Assembly: GCF_907165205.1 (NCBI RefSeq)
Contig: NC_058190.1
Span: 6,952,001 to 7,016,000, forward strand
Reading direction: 5' to 3'
DNA length: 64,000 nucleotides
Origin: Coccinella septempunctata
Taxonomy: Eukaryota > Arthropoda > Insecta > Coleoptera > Coccinellidae
Position 1 is the first letter of the stretch; every line of letters starts with the position of its first letter. A model generated the notes under the pieces. That model saw only the letters and a program-made list of their open reading frames with translations. It searched no databases and had not been told where the DNA came from. Both the position numbers and the translations under genes were made by a program. Positions 33,649 through 44,520 of the stretch are shown here, piece by piece.

Positions 33649-33845
33649 AAAAATTTTATTAAATTAGTATGAATCATGAATACCGAATGAAATTGAATTT
33701 ACTTGAAATTTCGTTTACTGTGTTGTCTGGATATTCGGATTTGACTAGATTAATTGAGTATTAAAGTCGAATGCGGAAGTACTAGAAGTCCCTTGTTCCC
33801 TTACGTGTTTTTTTAATTTTCATAAAATTATAGAAATTTTGATAT

Positions 33846-34046
33846 GCAGGGTGTTTTTTTGTGTGGTTGAACCATTTATTGATATTCCCCAAGCCAGTCC
33901 TGAAAAAATGCAGTTACTATGTCCGTAGGAACTAGTTGTTGCGGAGAATGATCACACCAAAAAAAATAATCAAAATATAGAAGGTGATTCGAAAGTTATG
34001 GATAATTGAAGAAATTGGCAAAATCAATAAACCATCCTGTATTGTA
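33846..34046 (-). repeat. Third copy of the 10022/10262 dispersed repeat
   Basis: Shares GAACTAGTTGTTGCGGA, CAAAATATA, AATTGAAGAAAT and GGCAAAATCAA with 10262-10382. Its ends, GCAGGGTGTTTTTT and AACCATCCTGTA, are imperfect inverses, which suggests a full-length MITE-like copy. Confidence 0.65.
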
Positions 34047-36125
34047 TCAAATTTATTTTGAAACTTCGAAAACACACGTCTTAGTCGAAAACCTTTCGGT
34101 TCAAAAGTGAGGAGGGAAAACCGAAAATTAAGGTTTTCCGCCCCTCCCCTTGTTACAACAGTGTCCTCGAGATGAAAAACTTGACAGAGTCACCCAACAG
34201 CACACTGAAATGCCATTAACTCCCAAAATTTCTTCAACACGCCCAATTTTTTTTCTCTGTCTAACGGACCACCGGACAATCTGACATTTTGAGGCATTGT
34301 TCTTCAGTTCTCCAGATAAATGAACTAAGTAAACCAATTTTATAATTCTTCATAAATATTCGTTATGAATCAAAAGGATTTTCACATAATTATATAAAGA
34401 ACTAAATTGTTTTCATCATTGAAAATGAAACAAAACCAAATAGCTATTTATATACAGATTTTGAATTCGATATTCTAATTTTATTGCCCTTGCAAGGCAT
34501 ATACTGCAGCTAACTTATTGATGACCCGAAAGGACTACTACGTCCATGAAAGGTTCTAATGTTGTGAAAGTAGGTGTTATGTATGGTTACATAAAAAAAT
34601 CGATGTGCGTTGAAAGCCACGTGATAGAAGTGAAATTTCTTTGGCTTCTTTGACCTTGCATGCGGAATAGATCTAGTAAGATCACATTTGAAACTCAGAT
34701 GGCGCTCACATCGCTCTAGTCTAGTCGCTTCGTTTCCCATTTTTCTACTCTATAATCTTCGATTATAATGAATGCGGTGCTTAGAGAAGGAACTACAATG
34801 TACTGAAATACGATAGATGTAATTTTCTTACGTTTTCAATTAAAATGAAGGGTTTCTGCAAACCCATCACGTTTTTCTTGGAAATCACGATGTAAAAAAT
34901 ACAATGAACATTTCATTTTTCAATGAATGAAGTTATATTTTAATTCGATCAAAATAGGTTGCCCGGTGTTTATAATATCTGTAGATCTATCCCTTCATTT
35001 ACGAGAAATTTTACTATTATCTTGTGGCCTTCCATGCACCTATTTTTATCCTTATTAAAGTATTTCCATCTCTGTGATGTGTAGGTTCATTAAGATTCAT
35101 AAAGATTAAATTGATTTGGCCGATACTTGATGAAAATCCTTAATTGAACTTGAAACAGATTTGCATAAAATCACATTTTGTGGAAATCATATAATCTGTT
35201 TCAAGTTCAATCATAAAGACCTTCACTTTGATTACACGATTACAGTACAAATGAATTAATCGTCGCCCATCTTGGAACTTGACAACGCGGAAAGAAAATA
35301 AATCAAAAGCGTTTTCATGAAAATTCATCGGACCTCCAGAAAAAAAAATGAGGGGGAACAAGAATTATTTATTTATCAGGAGAGATATCATACACGCAGC
35401 TTCGGCAAATTTGTACCGCAAACAGGATAACAAATGGACAACGTTCGAAAAATCTTTGTTTACATTCTCATTCCCGTGAATTTCCGCATTTATTATCTGC
35501 AGGCGTAATTAATTTTTGGCACGGTTCCTATTTTTCAACCGTCCCGCGGTCAGCAGAAAACAAGATAACCGACGTCCGACATACTGGCCCTTCACTCACA
35601 ACGTATGGATTAAATTAATTAGACAAGTGTGAATTTCGACTGCCAGCCAAGGTGTGTTGATTTTACAAGTGCGTAATTCGTTTTGAATTATACGAGTTAT
35701 TAGGTAACCCTGTTTCGGTATTTATTCTCCGACTTGAATGACTCTTTTAATTTGCATTTCAGTAGAGGAGTCCGTGAAAAAGCGTTACACAGTGGTGAAC
35801 ACTTCCTTCTCTTGGAAGATGTGTGAATAATGTTTTTATTCTGAAGAGATTAATACCTGTTTTAGAAATCGTTGATGAGAAAATCAATGCTTGATTGACG
35901 AATCTATATTGATTCTTTTTCCATCAATAATTCAGTCATGAGCATTCTTTATACCATTATTGTTTCCAAAGATTGGAAGTTTTCCTAAATTTCCAAATAT
36001 ATGTCATTAAAATCAGAGTCAAATATATCGAAAAATATTTTTTTCGGTTTAACTATACTCTGTATAGTACGAAAATGTTGAGTTATGACGAGATCAGTGT
36101 AATATCATAATATGAGAGAGAACTG
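34047..36125. other. No gene recognised
   Basis: Mostly AT-rich. 34095-34150 has a local inverted pair (AAAACC and GGTTTTCC words). 35390-35690 is less AT-rich and unrepetitive, and could be conserved non-coding or a missed exon. 35866-35960 shares CAATGCTTGATTGACGA-type text with the MITE at 57756-58016. Confidence 0.35.
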
Positions 36126-39100
36126 TTTTTTATTGACTGAATATCAGACAAGAGCCATCGACCTTCGGTCCTTCAGCTCAGTACAATTAATAATAATAAT
36201 AGTGTTCATTTTACATAAAAAAAAAAAAAAATTAAGTAATTAATATTATAAAGATATAAATATGTAATGTAATGTGATACGATGTTGAGGTTATGTGCTG
36301 TAAGTTTCTTCCATCTTTTGGAACAGGCAAGTTGTAGGAAATTTTCTCTTGGATCTGTTGTGGTGGTCAATTTGGTAGAGGTCCATTATGTCTTCCATTT
36401 CTCGCAGTTTGTTGAAAAATTTTTTATTCAGCTTGGAGATTCTATCAGAGATAGGTTCGATGTTCGTCATGGAGTACAGTAAATGGTTGGGTGGATTGTA
36501 CAATTTGTTACATGGGTGTCTTATTCGGCTTATTTTTCTCAGTGCTGTTCTCTCTGCAGTTTCCAAGTTTTTGATAGCTGGTTTTCTACAATTAATAAAA
36601 ATGGGGTGTGCGTATTCTAAGATTGGTCTACATATTGTTGCGTATATCTTGCTGGCATTCTTCGTGGTTAGGCCTTGGTTCCTTATTACTAACTTGGAGA
36701 AGCACTTTGCTCGAGATATGGCTTTCTTCTTCATCAATTTTGTGTGCTGGTTGAAGTTGAGTTTCTGGTCTATGTATATCCCCAAGTATTTAATTGTTTG
36801 TTGGGTTGTTTTATGTTCATTGCATACTTTAATTGTTGGGGAGTTTGCTGAGGGCCTATGATTGAATATCACAAACTGCGACTTACGTGGATTGGGTCTT
36901 AGCCGCCATTTTCGAAACCAGTCTTCTGTTTTGTCCATGAGATTCTGTAATTTCTTAATGCACTTAGGGAGATTCTTTTCATGTGAAATAAGGATGGTAT
37001 CATCTGCATATTGTAGGATATATTGCTGAGTGTTCTGGTGTTGTTCTTGTTCTGTTGTGAAAATGTCTGCGCAATATAGGTTATAGAGGAGAGGTGACAG
37101 TGGGGAGCCCTGTGGAGTGCCTTGTTTTGCTGTAAATATGGTTGATCTGTGGTTGTTGATCTTGACAAATAGGGTTCGGTTTTCTAAAAAGTTTCTGATA
37201 ATATTCAATATAAAACGTGGTGTATTCATCAGGTGTAGTTTGTATAGGAGCCCTTTATGCCAGACACTGTCGAACGCTTTATTTATGTCTAGACTTACTG
37301 CAGCAGTTTTAAAATTTTTTAGTGATGCATTCTGAGTATTTGATACTAAGATGGTCAGAGGGTGTATTGTTGACTTTTTCGATTGGAATCCGAATTGAGT
37401 GTTGGGTATTTTGGTTTCGAGATGATCTATCATTATCTCTTTTATTAGTTTTTCATAAATTTTTCCCAGAACTGGTAAAAGAGTAATTGGCCTGTAGTTT
37501 TCGGTCTTGGTATGGTCAGTATTGGCTTTGGCTATGGTGATAATGCATCCTTGTTTCCAGATGTTGGGGAATATTTGGTTTTGAAGACAGTATTCATAGA
37601 TTTTTATTAAATGTTCATGCACTTCCACACTCAGTTCTTTAATTATTCTCCATGGAATGTTGTCGTTACCTGGGGCACTGTTTTTTGATTTTTGTATGGT
37701 TGAATAATATTTGTCTTTGTCAATCTTCATTCCAGTTTCTGTTCCTGTTTGTATGTCAGCGAAATATGTTTCATACCATTTATTTACTCTATTTTCGTGA
37801 TCTTTATCGTATATGCTATTTTTATCGTAAGCAAAGGCGTTCTCGTAATGTTTGGCAAATAAATTAGCTTTTTCTTCGTCTTCAGCATATTCTACTCCAT
37901 TTTCTTCCAAGATTTGTATATCATTATGTGGCTTATATCCTGAAAGTTTTTTTATTTCTTGGTAGAAGGTTCTTCCTTTAGCTTCGTTTATTCGGTTGCA
38001 GGCAGTGGTCCATTGATGTTCTCTGTACTGTGCAATCATTTTTTGTATGCATTTGTTGTATTCGTTCAGTTTTCGTTTGTAAGTGGGATCTCCGAGATTG
38101 CAGTATTCCCTGTATATCTTTCGCTTGTTCTTGATTGATTTGATTATATAGGGAGGAAGCTCATGCCGGAAAAAATCTTTCGATATAGTAGGTGTGTTAT
38201 TTCTGATGGATTTGGAAAGGTGTTGATTGAATGCTTCAATATGTTCGATGTTAATTTCCCGATCTTCCATTTTCTTCATAAATTCTTTCATCTCCTTATT
38301 CACTCTTCTGATATTGCATTTCTTGAAGTTATAACTGGTGGGTTTGGGTTCTTCTCTTGGTGTAGATGTGATATCCAACTCTATCAGCATTCCTAGGTGA
38401 TTCGACCCTAAATCTGGCAGCAAGTCGACTTTTTTTATATTGTTCCTTAAATTTGAGGTATGCAGTATTATATCAGGTGTGCTGTCCGGGTTATTCTTCA
38501 TCAAGAACGTGGGTGGCGTATGCAACTTTGTAAAATGTTTGGTCTGAATGAAATTCGTTATTTGTTTTTTTTTAACCTTGTTCATGTTGAAATCTCCTAT
38601 GACAATAGCATATTTGTATTGCGAGGCTTTCGTAAGTATTGTTTCTTCTATTTTGGACTTTGTGTGAATGTATACGAGAAAAATATGAAGTTTTTCGTTA
38701 TTGAATGGAAGTGTAAAGTGGATGGTTTCGTTCTTGGGGTTATTCAAGGCTGGAGGGTTCGCTTTACCCATTCTCAAGCATGGATGGCATTTAACCAGGC
38801 TTCCTCCTCGTACGTTAATTTCTTTCACACCATTGAGTTTCAGTATATTCCAGTCCCTATATTTGATTTCTTGGTCGTCTCTGATTTTCGTTTCAACAAA
38901 CATGGCGCAATGGATGTTGTTGTTTTCTATGTAATTATTTATCAGGTATTTCTTAGGCATGTAGCTGTTTATATTGTTGTATAGGAGTTTTATATTAGAG
39001 TTGAATTTGCATGTTGTTTTGGTTGTTGTTCGCTGGTTCTGTGGGTGATGCGGCTTCAGGGTCTTCTATGTCAAACATGAGGATGTATATTCTGTTTCCA

Positions 39101-39476
39101 GAAAATACTGCTGTGGTATCAATATTATACTCGGAAATGAATCTCTTTTTGAGTTTTTGGAGCAGTTCTTCTCTGTTAATATTCTTTGGCTTGTTCAGCT
39201 TTCTTATGTAGGTATTTATTATGGAATCGTGTACAGTTATGGAGGAGTGTATTCTTGATTGTTTTTTGCTCAATTCTTCGATATTCCTTGATTTCTTGTT
39301 GAGAGGCTTTATATTTGCATTTGGGATGCCTTCGATTGGCTTTTTTGGGTGTCGTGAGCATTTCAGGGACCAAGCTTGATGGGATTCGTCTCCGCAAGAT
39401 GTGCATCTAGGAGGCTGGTTTGATTTGCACATAGATGTTTTATGTGGGCCAAGGCATTTGGAACATTGGGGGTTGC
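36126..39476 (-). mobile_element. Jockey/CR1-type LINE, nearly intact ORF2, 5' truncated
   Basis: Minus-strand order: ORF1 C-terminal part, ORF2 with endonuclease and RT, then a 3' UTR of about 165 bp ending AATAAAAAA at about 36126. The plus-strand poly-A at 36222-36235 and TAA repeats near 36190-36204 lie inside the UTR. The 5' end abuts Mutator-like copy B exactly. The absence of stops in 889 codons makes this the youngest LINE of the window. No target duplication was found. Confidence 0.85.
36291..38960 (-). CDS. LINE ORF2: endonuclease-reverse transcriptase
   Basis: 889 codons from the ATG at 38960. The N-terminal APE-type endonuclease nicks target DNA: glutamate in FVETK (residue 23), GDFNMN (122-127) and SNHLG (186-190, where S-D-H is usual). 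The RT primes on the nick: NYRPITLL (488-495), LDINKAF with the first catalytic Asp (557-563), GTPQGSPLSPLL (614-625) and YADD (651-654). The tail resembles other Jockey/CR1 C-termini. The frame extends upstream of the ATG as far as the ORF1 stop and overlaps ORF1's last codons (KLLYNNINSYM), and those residues look like the usual endonuclease start. Real initiation may therefore be upstream by reinitiation or a frameshift. The Asp-to-Asn change in the endonuclease could weaken cleavage. Confidence 0.9.
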   Translation of the reverse strand: MPKKYLINNYIENNNIHCAMFVETKIRDDQEIKYRDWNILKLNGVKEINVRGGSLVKCHPCLRMGKANPPALNNPKNETIHFTLPFNNEKLHIFLVYIHTKSKIEETILTKASQYKYAIVIGDFNMNKVKKKQITNFIQTKHFTKLHTPPTFLMKNNPDSTPDIILHTSNLRNNIKKVDLLPDLGSNHLGMLIELDITSTPREEPKPTSYNFKKCNIRRVNKEMKEFMKKMEDREINIEHIEAFNQHLSKSIRNNTPTISKDFFRHELPPYIIKSIKNKRKIYREYCNLGDPTYKRKLNEYNKCIQKMIAQYREHQWTTACNRINEAKGRTFYQEIKKLSGYKPHNDIQILEENGVEYAEDEEKANLFAKHYENAFAYDKNSIYDKDHENRVNKWYETYFADIQTGTETGMKIDKDKYYSTIQKSKNSAPGNDNIPWRIIKELSVEVHEHLIKIYEYCLQNQIFPNIWKQGCIITIAKANTDHTKTENYRPITLLPVLGKIYEKLIKEIMIDHLETKIPNTQFGFQSKKSTIHPLTILVSNTQNASLKNFKTAAVSLDINKAFDSVWHKGLLYKLHLMNTPRFILNIIRNFLENRTLFVKINNHRSTIFTAKQGTPQGSPLSPLLYNLYCADIFTTEQEQHQNTQQYILQYADDTILISHEKNLPKCIKKLQNLMDKTEDWFRKWRLRPNPRKSQFVIFNHRPSANSPTIKVCNEHKTTQQTIKYLGIYIDQKLNFNQHTKLMKKKAISRAKCFSKLVIRNQGLTTKNASKIYATICRPILEYAHPIFINCRKPAIKNLETAERTALRKISRIRHPCNKLYNPPNHLLYSMTNIEPISDRISKLNKKFFNKLREMEDIMDLYQIDHHNRSKRKFPTTCLFQKMEETYST

Positions 39477-39477
39477 T
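38995..39477 (-). pseudogene. LINE ORF1 C-terminal part (Gag-like)
   Basis: About 160 codons remain. Two Cys/His knuckles are seen: CSKCLGPHKTSMC and CTSCGDESHQAWSLKC, the nucleic-acid-binding end of Jockey-type ORF1. A Lys-rich linker and an Asn/Gln-rich end (NNNQNNMQ) follow. The open frame continues to an ATG at 39516, but the first 13 or so residues come from the neighbouring Mutator-like element, so that start is accidental. The true N-terminus is missing. ORF1's stop overlaps the extended ORF2 frame. Confidence 0.8.
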
Positions 39478-40403
39478 GTCTAAAATACTGGTGTGTGCAC
39501 TTGTCACTTTTTGCATGCATCAACATTTCAGAAAATCGGGGATATGGGATCCGTTTCGTGGCGGCGCCACCATGTCATTCGCTTCGTTCTATCCTTGTTC
39601 TACCAAAGGAAGTCCAATGATACTCTCTCGTTTTATTTTGTTTTGCATTAACGAATTCAAAATATGAACTGGCCCATTTTGTCAGCTGTTAAGGAATATT
39701 TGTCACTTACAGTTTAATTTTCGTTGCAAAAACAAATCTGTCAATATTTCAACATTATATCGAATAATGATTCGAAAGAGTATTTACTATTCATCTTCAA
39801 GATAATTTCCGTTTCACAAATTAAATTCATGAGGGAGGTAATTCAATATGATTTCAATAAAACACAGTTGATTGGTCAAATATCCAATATATTCAGTTGG
39901 CGGAAAGGAAATTTTCACTATATCTAATCAGGAAAAATTTTTGAAGAACAGACTCGAATAGATTTATGTATTTCGGTTTCTCAATACATGCCCACAATTC
40001 ACATTACGTATTTCCAATACAGTTTGAAACTTAGCTATATCCGTCCCGAATGTTCGTTCATCTGATTTGGTTATGCCTCAAATTCCAACAACACAGAATT
40101 CTTAGCTGTAGTTCTTGATTCTCCATACAGAAAACTGAACTTACTCAACGACATGTTGAATAAATGAATGTTCTACACCCCTTTCTCGAAACTTAATACA
40201 TTTTCACAAACACAATAATCGCTTATAAATACAACATATTCGTCGTAGGAAAGTATTCAAATTATTTTCAAATATCAAATGACAATGCTCTGTCAAATTC
40301 TAAACAGCGCTACCTACAGTGGGAAAAACGAAACTGATCCTATATCCCCACGAAATTAAAAACAAAATCGAATCAGTGAATACACCAGAGTTTTAGACAT
40401 CTT
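39477..40403. mobile_element. Mutator-like non-autonomous element, copy B (927 bp)
   Basis: Very similar to copy A over its whole length (for example TGGCGGCGCCACCATGTCAT), but without the pogo-type insert. The right end is complete (AGACATCTT). The left end lacks the first four bases and meets the LINE at 39476/39477. No 10-bp target duplication can be matched, which fits damage at the junction with the LINE. Confidence 0.8.
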
Positions 40404-40523
40404 AGTTGTGGCAACGGCTTTATGACATTAGCAACATTTCATGAGTGCCAACATTACTCTGTTCTAGATACAAAAACTTGAGAAAATTATTTCATTGCCA
40501 ACCGACTGCTAAAATAAATGTGA

Positions 40524-40930
40524 ATGGAGTATATATTGTATAATATGGATGGAATAAATGATGAAATGATTGCTAGTGAATGTCAGGCTGTCAATGAGAT
40601 GCTCGGATTCACTCTGCCGGGTTTTCCCACTCTGGATCCATCGGACATTAAACGTCTGGGAAAGCGATCAGTTACTGATGATAAACCAAGGCCTCTTAAG
40701 CTCATCATGAATAAAAGTCAACTTGTCTTCGAGGTCTTGGGCAAATCCAAAGTCTTCAGAAGGGACTTCAATGTGTTCATTTCCTCAGATAGGACCCCAA
40801 GACAGAGAGATTATTTCAATAAAATTAAAGCTGAATTGGAATAACGAAGATCTGCGGGAGAAAATGTTGAGTTGAGGTATAGAAGAGGCGTCCCTGTTAT
40901 AGAGCATTTAAACCCAGTTCTCCCAATTGC
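40524..40930 (+). pseudogene. LINE ORF1 C-terminal domain
   Basis: The frame 40524-40844 contains DIKRLGKRS, RPLKLIMN and SSDRTPRQRDYF, then past a stop ENVELRYRRGVPVI. This RLGK...RPRPL...DRTPxQR...RGVP series is the usual C-terminal region of ORF1 in many insect Jockey/CR1 elements. The upstream part of ORF1 is absent. Confidence 0.65.
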
Positions 40931-40948
40931 AAAATAAAGAAGAATATA

Positions 40949-41700
40949 TTGTATTATCAGAACGTACGAGGCTTAAACACTAAAACTATGGAACTAAAAT
41001 CTGATGTATCAAGTGGAGATTACGATGTCGTGTGTCTGAGTGAGACTTGGTTGCAAGATGGCGTGTACGATTCTAAGTTGTTTCCCAACTATGATGTTTT
41101 CCGATGTGATAGGAACCTTGTTACAACGGGTATGTCAGCTGGTGGTGGTGTTCTGGTGGCCATACGCAGAGATTTGTGTGCAGTGCGGGTTGACATTTCA
41201 GAGCTCACTGCTCTTGTTCCTTCCATAGATGCTGTGGCTCATTATATATTTATTTTATTGTTAGATATATCTTCCACCAAGGACTGATGTTGCAAGTTAT
41301 GAACAATTTTTGATTCGTTGTCGACATTCGGTGTATTTCAAAATAATAGTTTGTGTTAGGGGACTTTAATTGTTCAAAATATGTTGAGAAATCTTGTTTT
41401 GATGTTCGCTCATTAGTACTCAATATGTTTTCTGAATCATCGCAGGTGAAGCAATTCAACGAGATATGCAATTCTAGAAATACATTGTTGGACTTAGTAT
41501 TCTCAAATTTTAGGTGTGATGTTGACTCACATTGCTTGCTTGTGGCGGTGGATGCATATCATTCTCCATTGGAAATATACTATCTTCCCGAACAGTGTAA
41601 AAAGAACTTTGAATTTTCAAGCTCGAATCCCTCTTATTCTCCACGTAGATACAACTTCTTGAGGGCGAATTATGTCGATATGTACCGATACATTTGGTAA
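40949..41700 (+). pseudogene. LINE APE-type endonuclease, broken
   Basis: Starts YYQNVRGLNTK, a normal endonuclease opening, with the catalytic Glu in CLSETWL. A frame break at about 41285-41345 precedes LGDFNCSKY. The next block (NTLLDLVFSN) leads to a degraded S-D-H site (DAYHSPL). It would nick target DNA for the RT, but at least two frameshifts inactivate it. Confidence 0.8.
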
Positions 41701-41994
41701 ACAGATTGGTGTGCTGTTACGAATGAAAACAATCCGAACTTGGGATGTGACCGAATTTATTCAATTCTAAACGCAATATTTGAGCGAACGGTGCCTTTAA
41801 AAGTCTGTAGAAAAAGACGATTTTCCTCATGGTATTCATCCGAAATCATCAGTATCATTTATCGCAAAGAAGCTGCCCTAAGAAGCTATAAAAAAATTCA
41901 ATAATGACTTCAATCGCGACCAATATAACAAACTTAGAAGTCTGAAATCAACAACGCTTATAGAGGTTATGTTATAGCTTCCGAACAGAGATTA

Positions 41995-43770
41995 ATGACA
42001 GATCCTTCGGATTTTCGGTCATTTTTGAGGGATAGCAAGGGTCATTCTCGCATACCCGGAATTATGAGCGATGGTCAAAGAAGTATAGATAAGCCGCGGG
42101 ATATCGTTAACGCGTTCGCACAGCACTTTGGTGGTGTGTACGATATGCCCTGTGACACTTATGATTTGGCGATGTTGAGGATGATTTTTGTCAGTTCATT
42201 AGTATTGGTGAGATCACGGAGGACGATATAGTGAGGGCGTCGAAGAAACTCTCAAATAAACGCACTGCTTGGCTTGACGAGATCCCTAGTTTCATGGTGA
42301 AGGACTGCATAGGAGCACTTTCTGCCCCTCTGGCACACATATTCAATCTTTCCACATCCACAGGCATATATCCCTCAGTTTGGAAACAGTCCAAAATAAT
42401 TCCCGTTCTTAAAAAGGGTGAAAAATCGATGATCTCGAATTACCGGGCAATTTCCATCTTGTCGAATTTTCAAAGGTTTTCGAGATCATCCTTTACAATT
42501 CTATTTTTCCCTCTGTCCGCAACAAAATTACTGACAGCCAGCATGGATTTGTGTCCAAAAGATCGACGACAACTAACCTTGTTTCATTTTTCGAGAGGGT
42601 GCTGGGTTCATTGGATAAATCAGGTCAGGTAGACGTTATATATACGGACTTCAAGAGGGCTTTCGACAGGATAGATCATAGTATTTTGATTAACAAGTTG
42701 AAGAATAAATTTGGTTTCAGCCCTAAATTGACCAATTTGATCAGATCATATCTGTCTGGCAGGCTATGTCGTGATGAGATTGAGGGTTACTGTTCTGTGG
42801 AGTTTTGTGCGACATATGGAATCCCGCAGGGTTCCAACATTGGACCATTACTTTTTCTCCTGTTTGTAAACGATGTAGTGGATGTAATTGATGTATCAGT
42901 GTTGTTATTCGCGGACGACCTTAAAATTTTTCTCCAAATACTAAGTCTCACTGATTGTGATAAGCTAGAGGCAGCATTTGATAGCCAATCAACATGGTGC
43001 GAAGACAATAAATTGAGTTTGAATAAATGCTATGCTATAACATACACAAGGAAGAGAATGGTAGTCAATTTCGATTATTGCATCAATGGTACAATGCTAT
43101 CTCGAATAACCGAGATAAGGGATCTGGGGATTGTGTGTGACAGTGGTTGTTCATTTGTGCCGCATATGAGACAGTTGATACTCTCATCCAATAAAACCTA
43201 TGTCCTGTTTAATTGTTTAATAAGAAGTCGATTGGAATACTGTAGCATCGTTTGGAGACCCATATATGACTGTCATAGGAAGAGCATTGAGTCGGTGCAG
43301 CGAAAATTTTACAAATTTTTAATGTGGAGGCAGGACGCTGTGTATCCTCCCATAGGCTATGACAATAATCTCTATCTAGGTTCGGCACCGTATCCACTAC
43401 GGATAGGGTGAATATATGTGCACTATTATTCATATGCAAAATTATTAATCGAAAAATCGATTGTCCAGAGCTTTCGTCTTGTCTTCCCTTTCTGGTTCTC
43501 CGTTTGCGTTTTAGGAGTGACATGGTCTTTTACTGTGGGAAGGGGAGAACAAACGCAAGTTCTCGATCTCCTATAAATTATGCTTGTGGAATAATCAATT
43601 CGCTCGCCAAAGTATGTGACATCTCCTCGGGCCATAGTGCAGACCTATTTGTCGCGCCACATCTGTATTTTGTGAGGATTGTTTATTTGTTTTGTATTAT
43701 ATCACTTTTTGCACCATTTCAATATGTAACTGTATTCTCAATTTTTTTCTTTTGTGCTTTCCTGTAATTG
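41995..43770 (+). pseudogene. LINE reverse transcriptase, broken
   Basis: Pieces at 41995-42231, 42231-42480, 42551-43411 and 43408-43660. Motifs: WKQSKIIPVLKKG and SNYRAISIL; TDFKRAFDRIDH with a catalytic Asp; GIPQGSNIGPLLFLLFVNDV; LLFADDLKIF with both catalytic Asp; thumb LEYCSIVWRP; tail FRSDMVFYCGKGRTNASS. The palm itself is uninterrupted, and the breaks lie at 42231, about 42475-42550 and about 43400. Confidence 0.85.
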
Positions 43771-43777
43771 GGAGTGT

Positions 43778-43945
43778 ATTTCCGAGAATAAAGAAATTAT
43801 GGCACAATTTCGAAATCGATAAAATATCAAAATTTGGTTATATCTTATATCTGGCCTTTTCACGAAATTCGAGCCCATATATCGGCTCGATTTTGATATT
43901 TTGTCGATTTCGAAATTGTGCCATAATTTCTTTATTCTCGGAAAT
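43778..43945. repeat. Fold-back repeat, 56-bp arms with one mismatch
   Basis: Arms 43778-43833 and 43890-43945 differ at one position (GATAAAATAT against GACAAAATAT). The loop is 56 bp. A single-arm relative lies at 32214-32266. Such near-perfect arms imply recent formation or gene conversion. Confidence 0.92.
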
Positions 43946-44392
43946 ACCTGAAAACGATGAATCGATGATCTTTACCATCAATAGTTGCCTATTAGATTAT
44001 TATGCAAACTATTGATCGTAAAGATTTCAAATTTTGTGGATCAATATTTAGCCATGTAAGGTACATTTTTAAAATAATTTCACATTTCCAGTGTTGCGGG
44101 ATGTACGACAATTTGGCAACAACTTTGTTATTTTAAATGGGACATTTTCTTTTTTTTATGATACTCCATGAAATATTAAATCTATTCCCTCTTACTTTAT
44201 CATACCTATCTTTAACGGTTTTTGAGTTATTAATTATTTTTCGAAATTTTAGATCAAATTGGCGTGTTACGAAAATGACTAATGACTCTAGTTCGCTCAA
44301 TTTTTAGATTTAAGTCAGAAATTTGGGAAGTCATTAGATATTGATCTGATCTATGTCACTGCTTTTGAACTATAGTTGTCAATTATACAGGA
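43946..44392. other. No gene recognised
   Basis: AT-rich spacer. Confidence 0.35.
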
Positions 44393-44520
44393 TGGTTATA
44401 AGTACATCCATGAAAATTCTCAAAGAAGCGCTTCAATGTGATATTTTTGGGTACCTACTCTCTGATACTTACTGTTATTTTTTCTGGTGGGCATCACCTT
44501 TTATATTGATGGATCTTGAT
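44393..44520 (+). repeat. Dispersed repeat, plus copy
   Basis: Partner of 16299-16411 in the other orientation. Shares AAGTACATCCATGAAA and TCTCAAAGAAGCGCTTCAAT. Confidence 0.75.

Larger units (their letters stand above)
40413..43770 (+). mobile_element. Jockey/CR1-type LINE, second family, frameshifted
   Basis: Plus-strand order: ORF1 C-terminal part, endonuclease, RT and C-terminal tail, i.e. the same layout as the LINE on the left but only distantly related in sequence. Many frame breaks. The 3' side runs directly into a fold-back repeat at 43778. Confidence 0.8.

Noticed and set aside
36388..36861. 157-codon plus-strand frame
   Set aside because: Antisense shadow of the LINE ORF2, as are the frames at 38163-38984.
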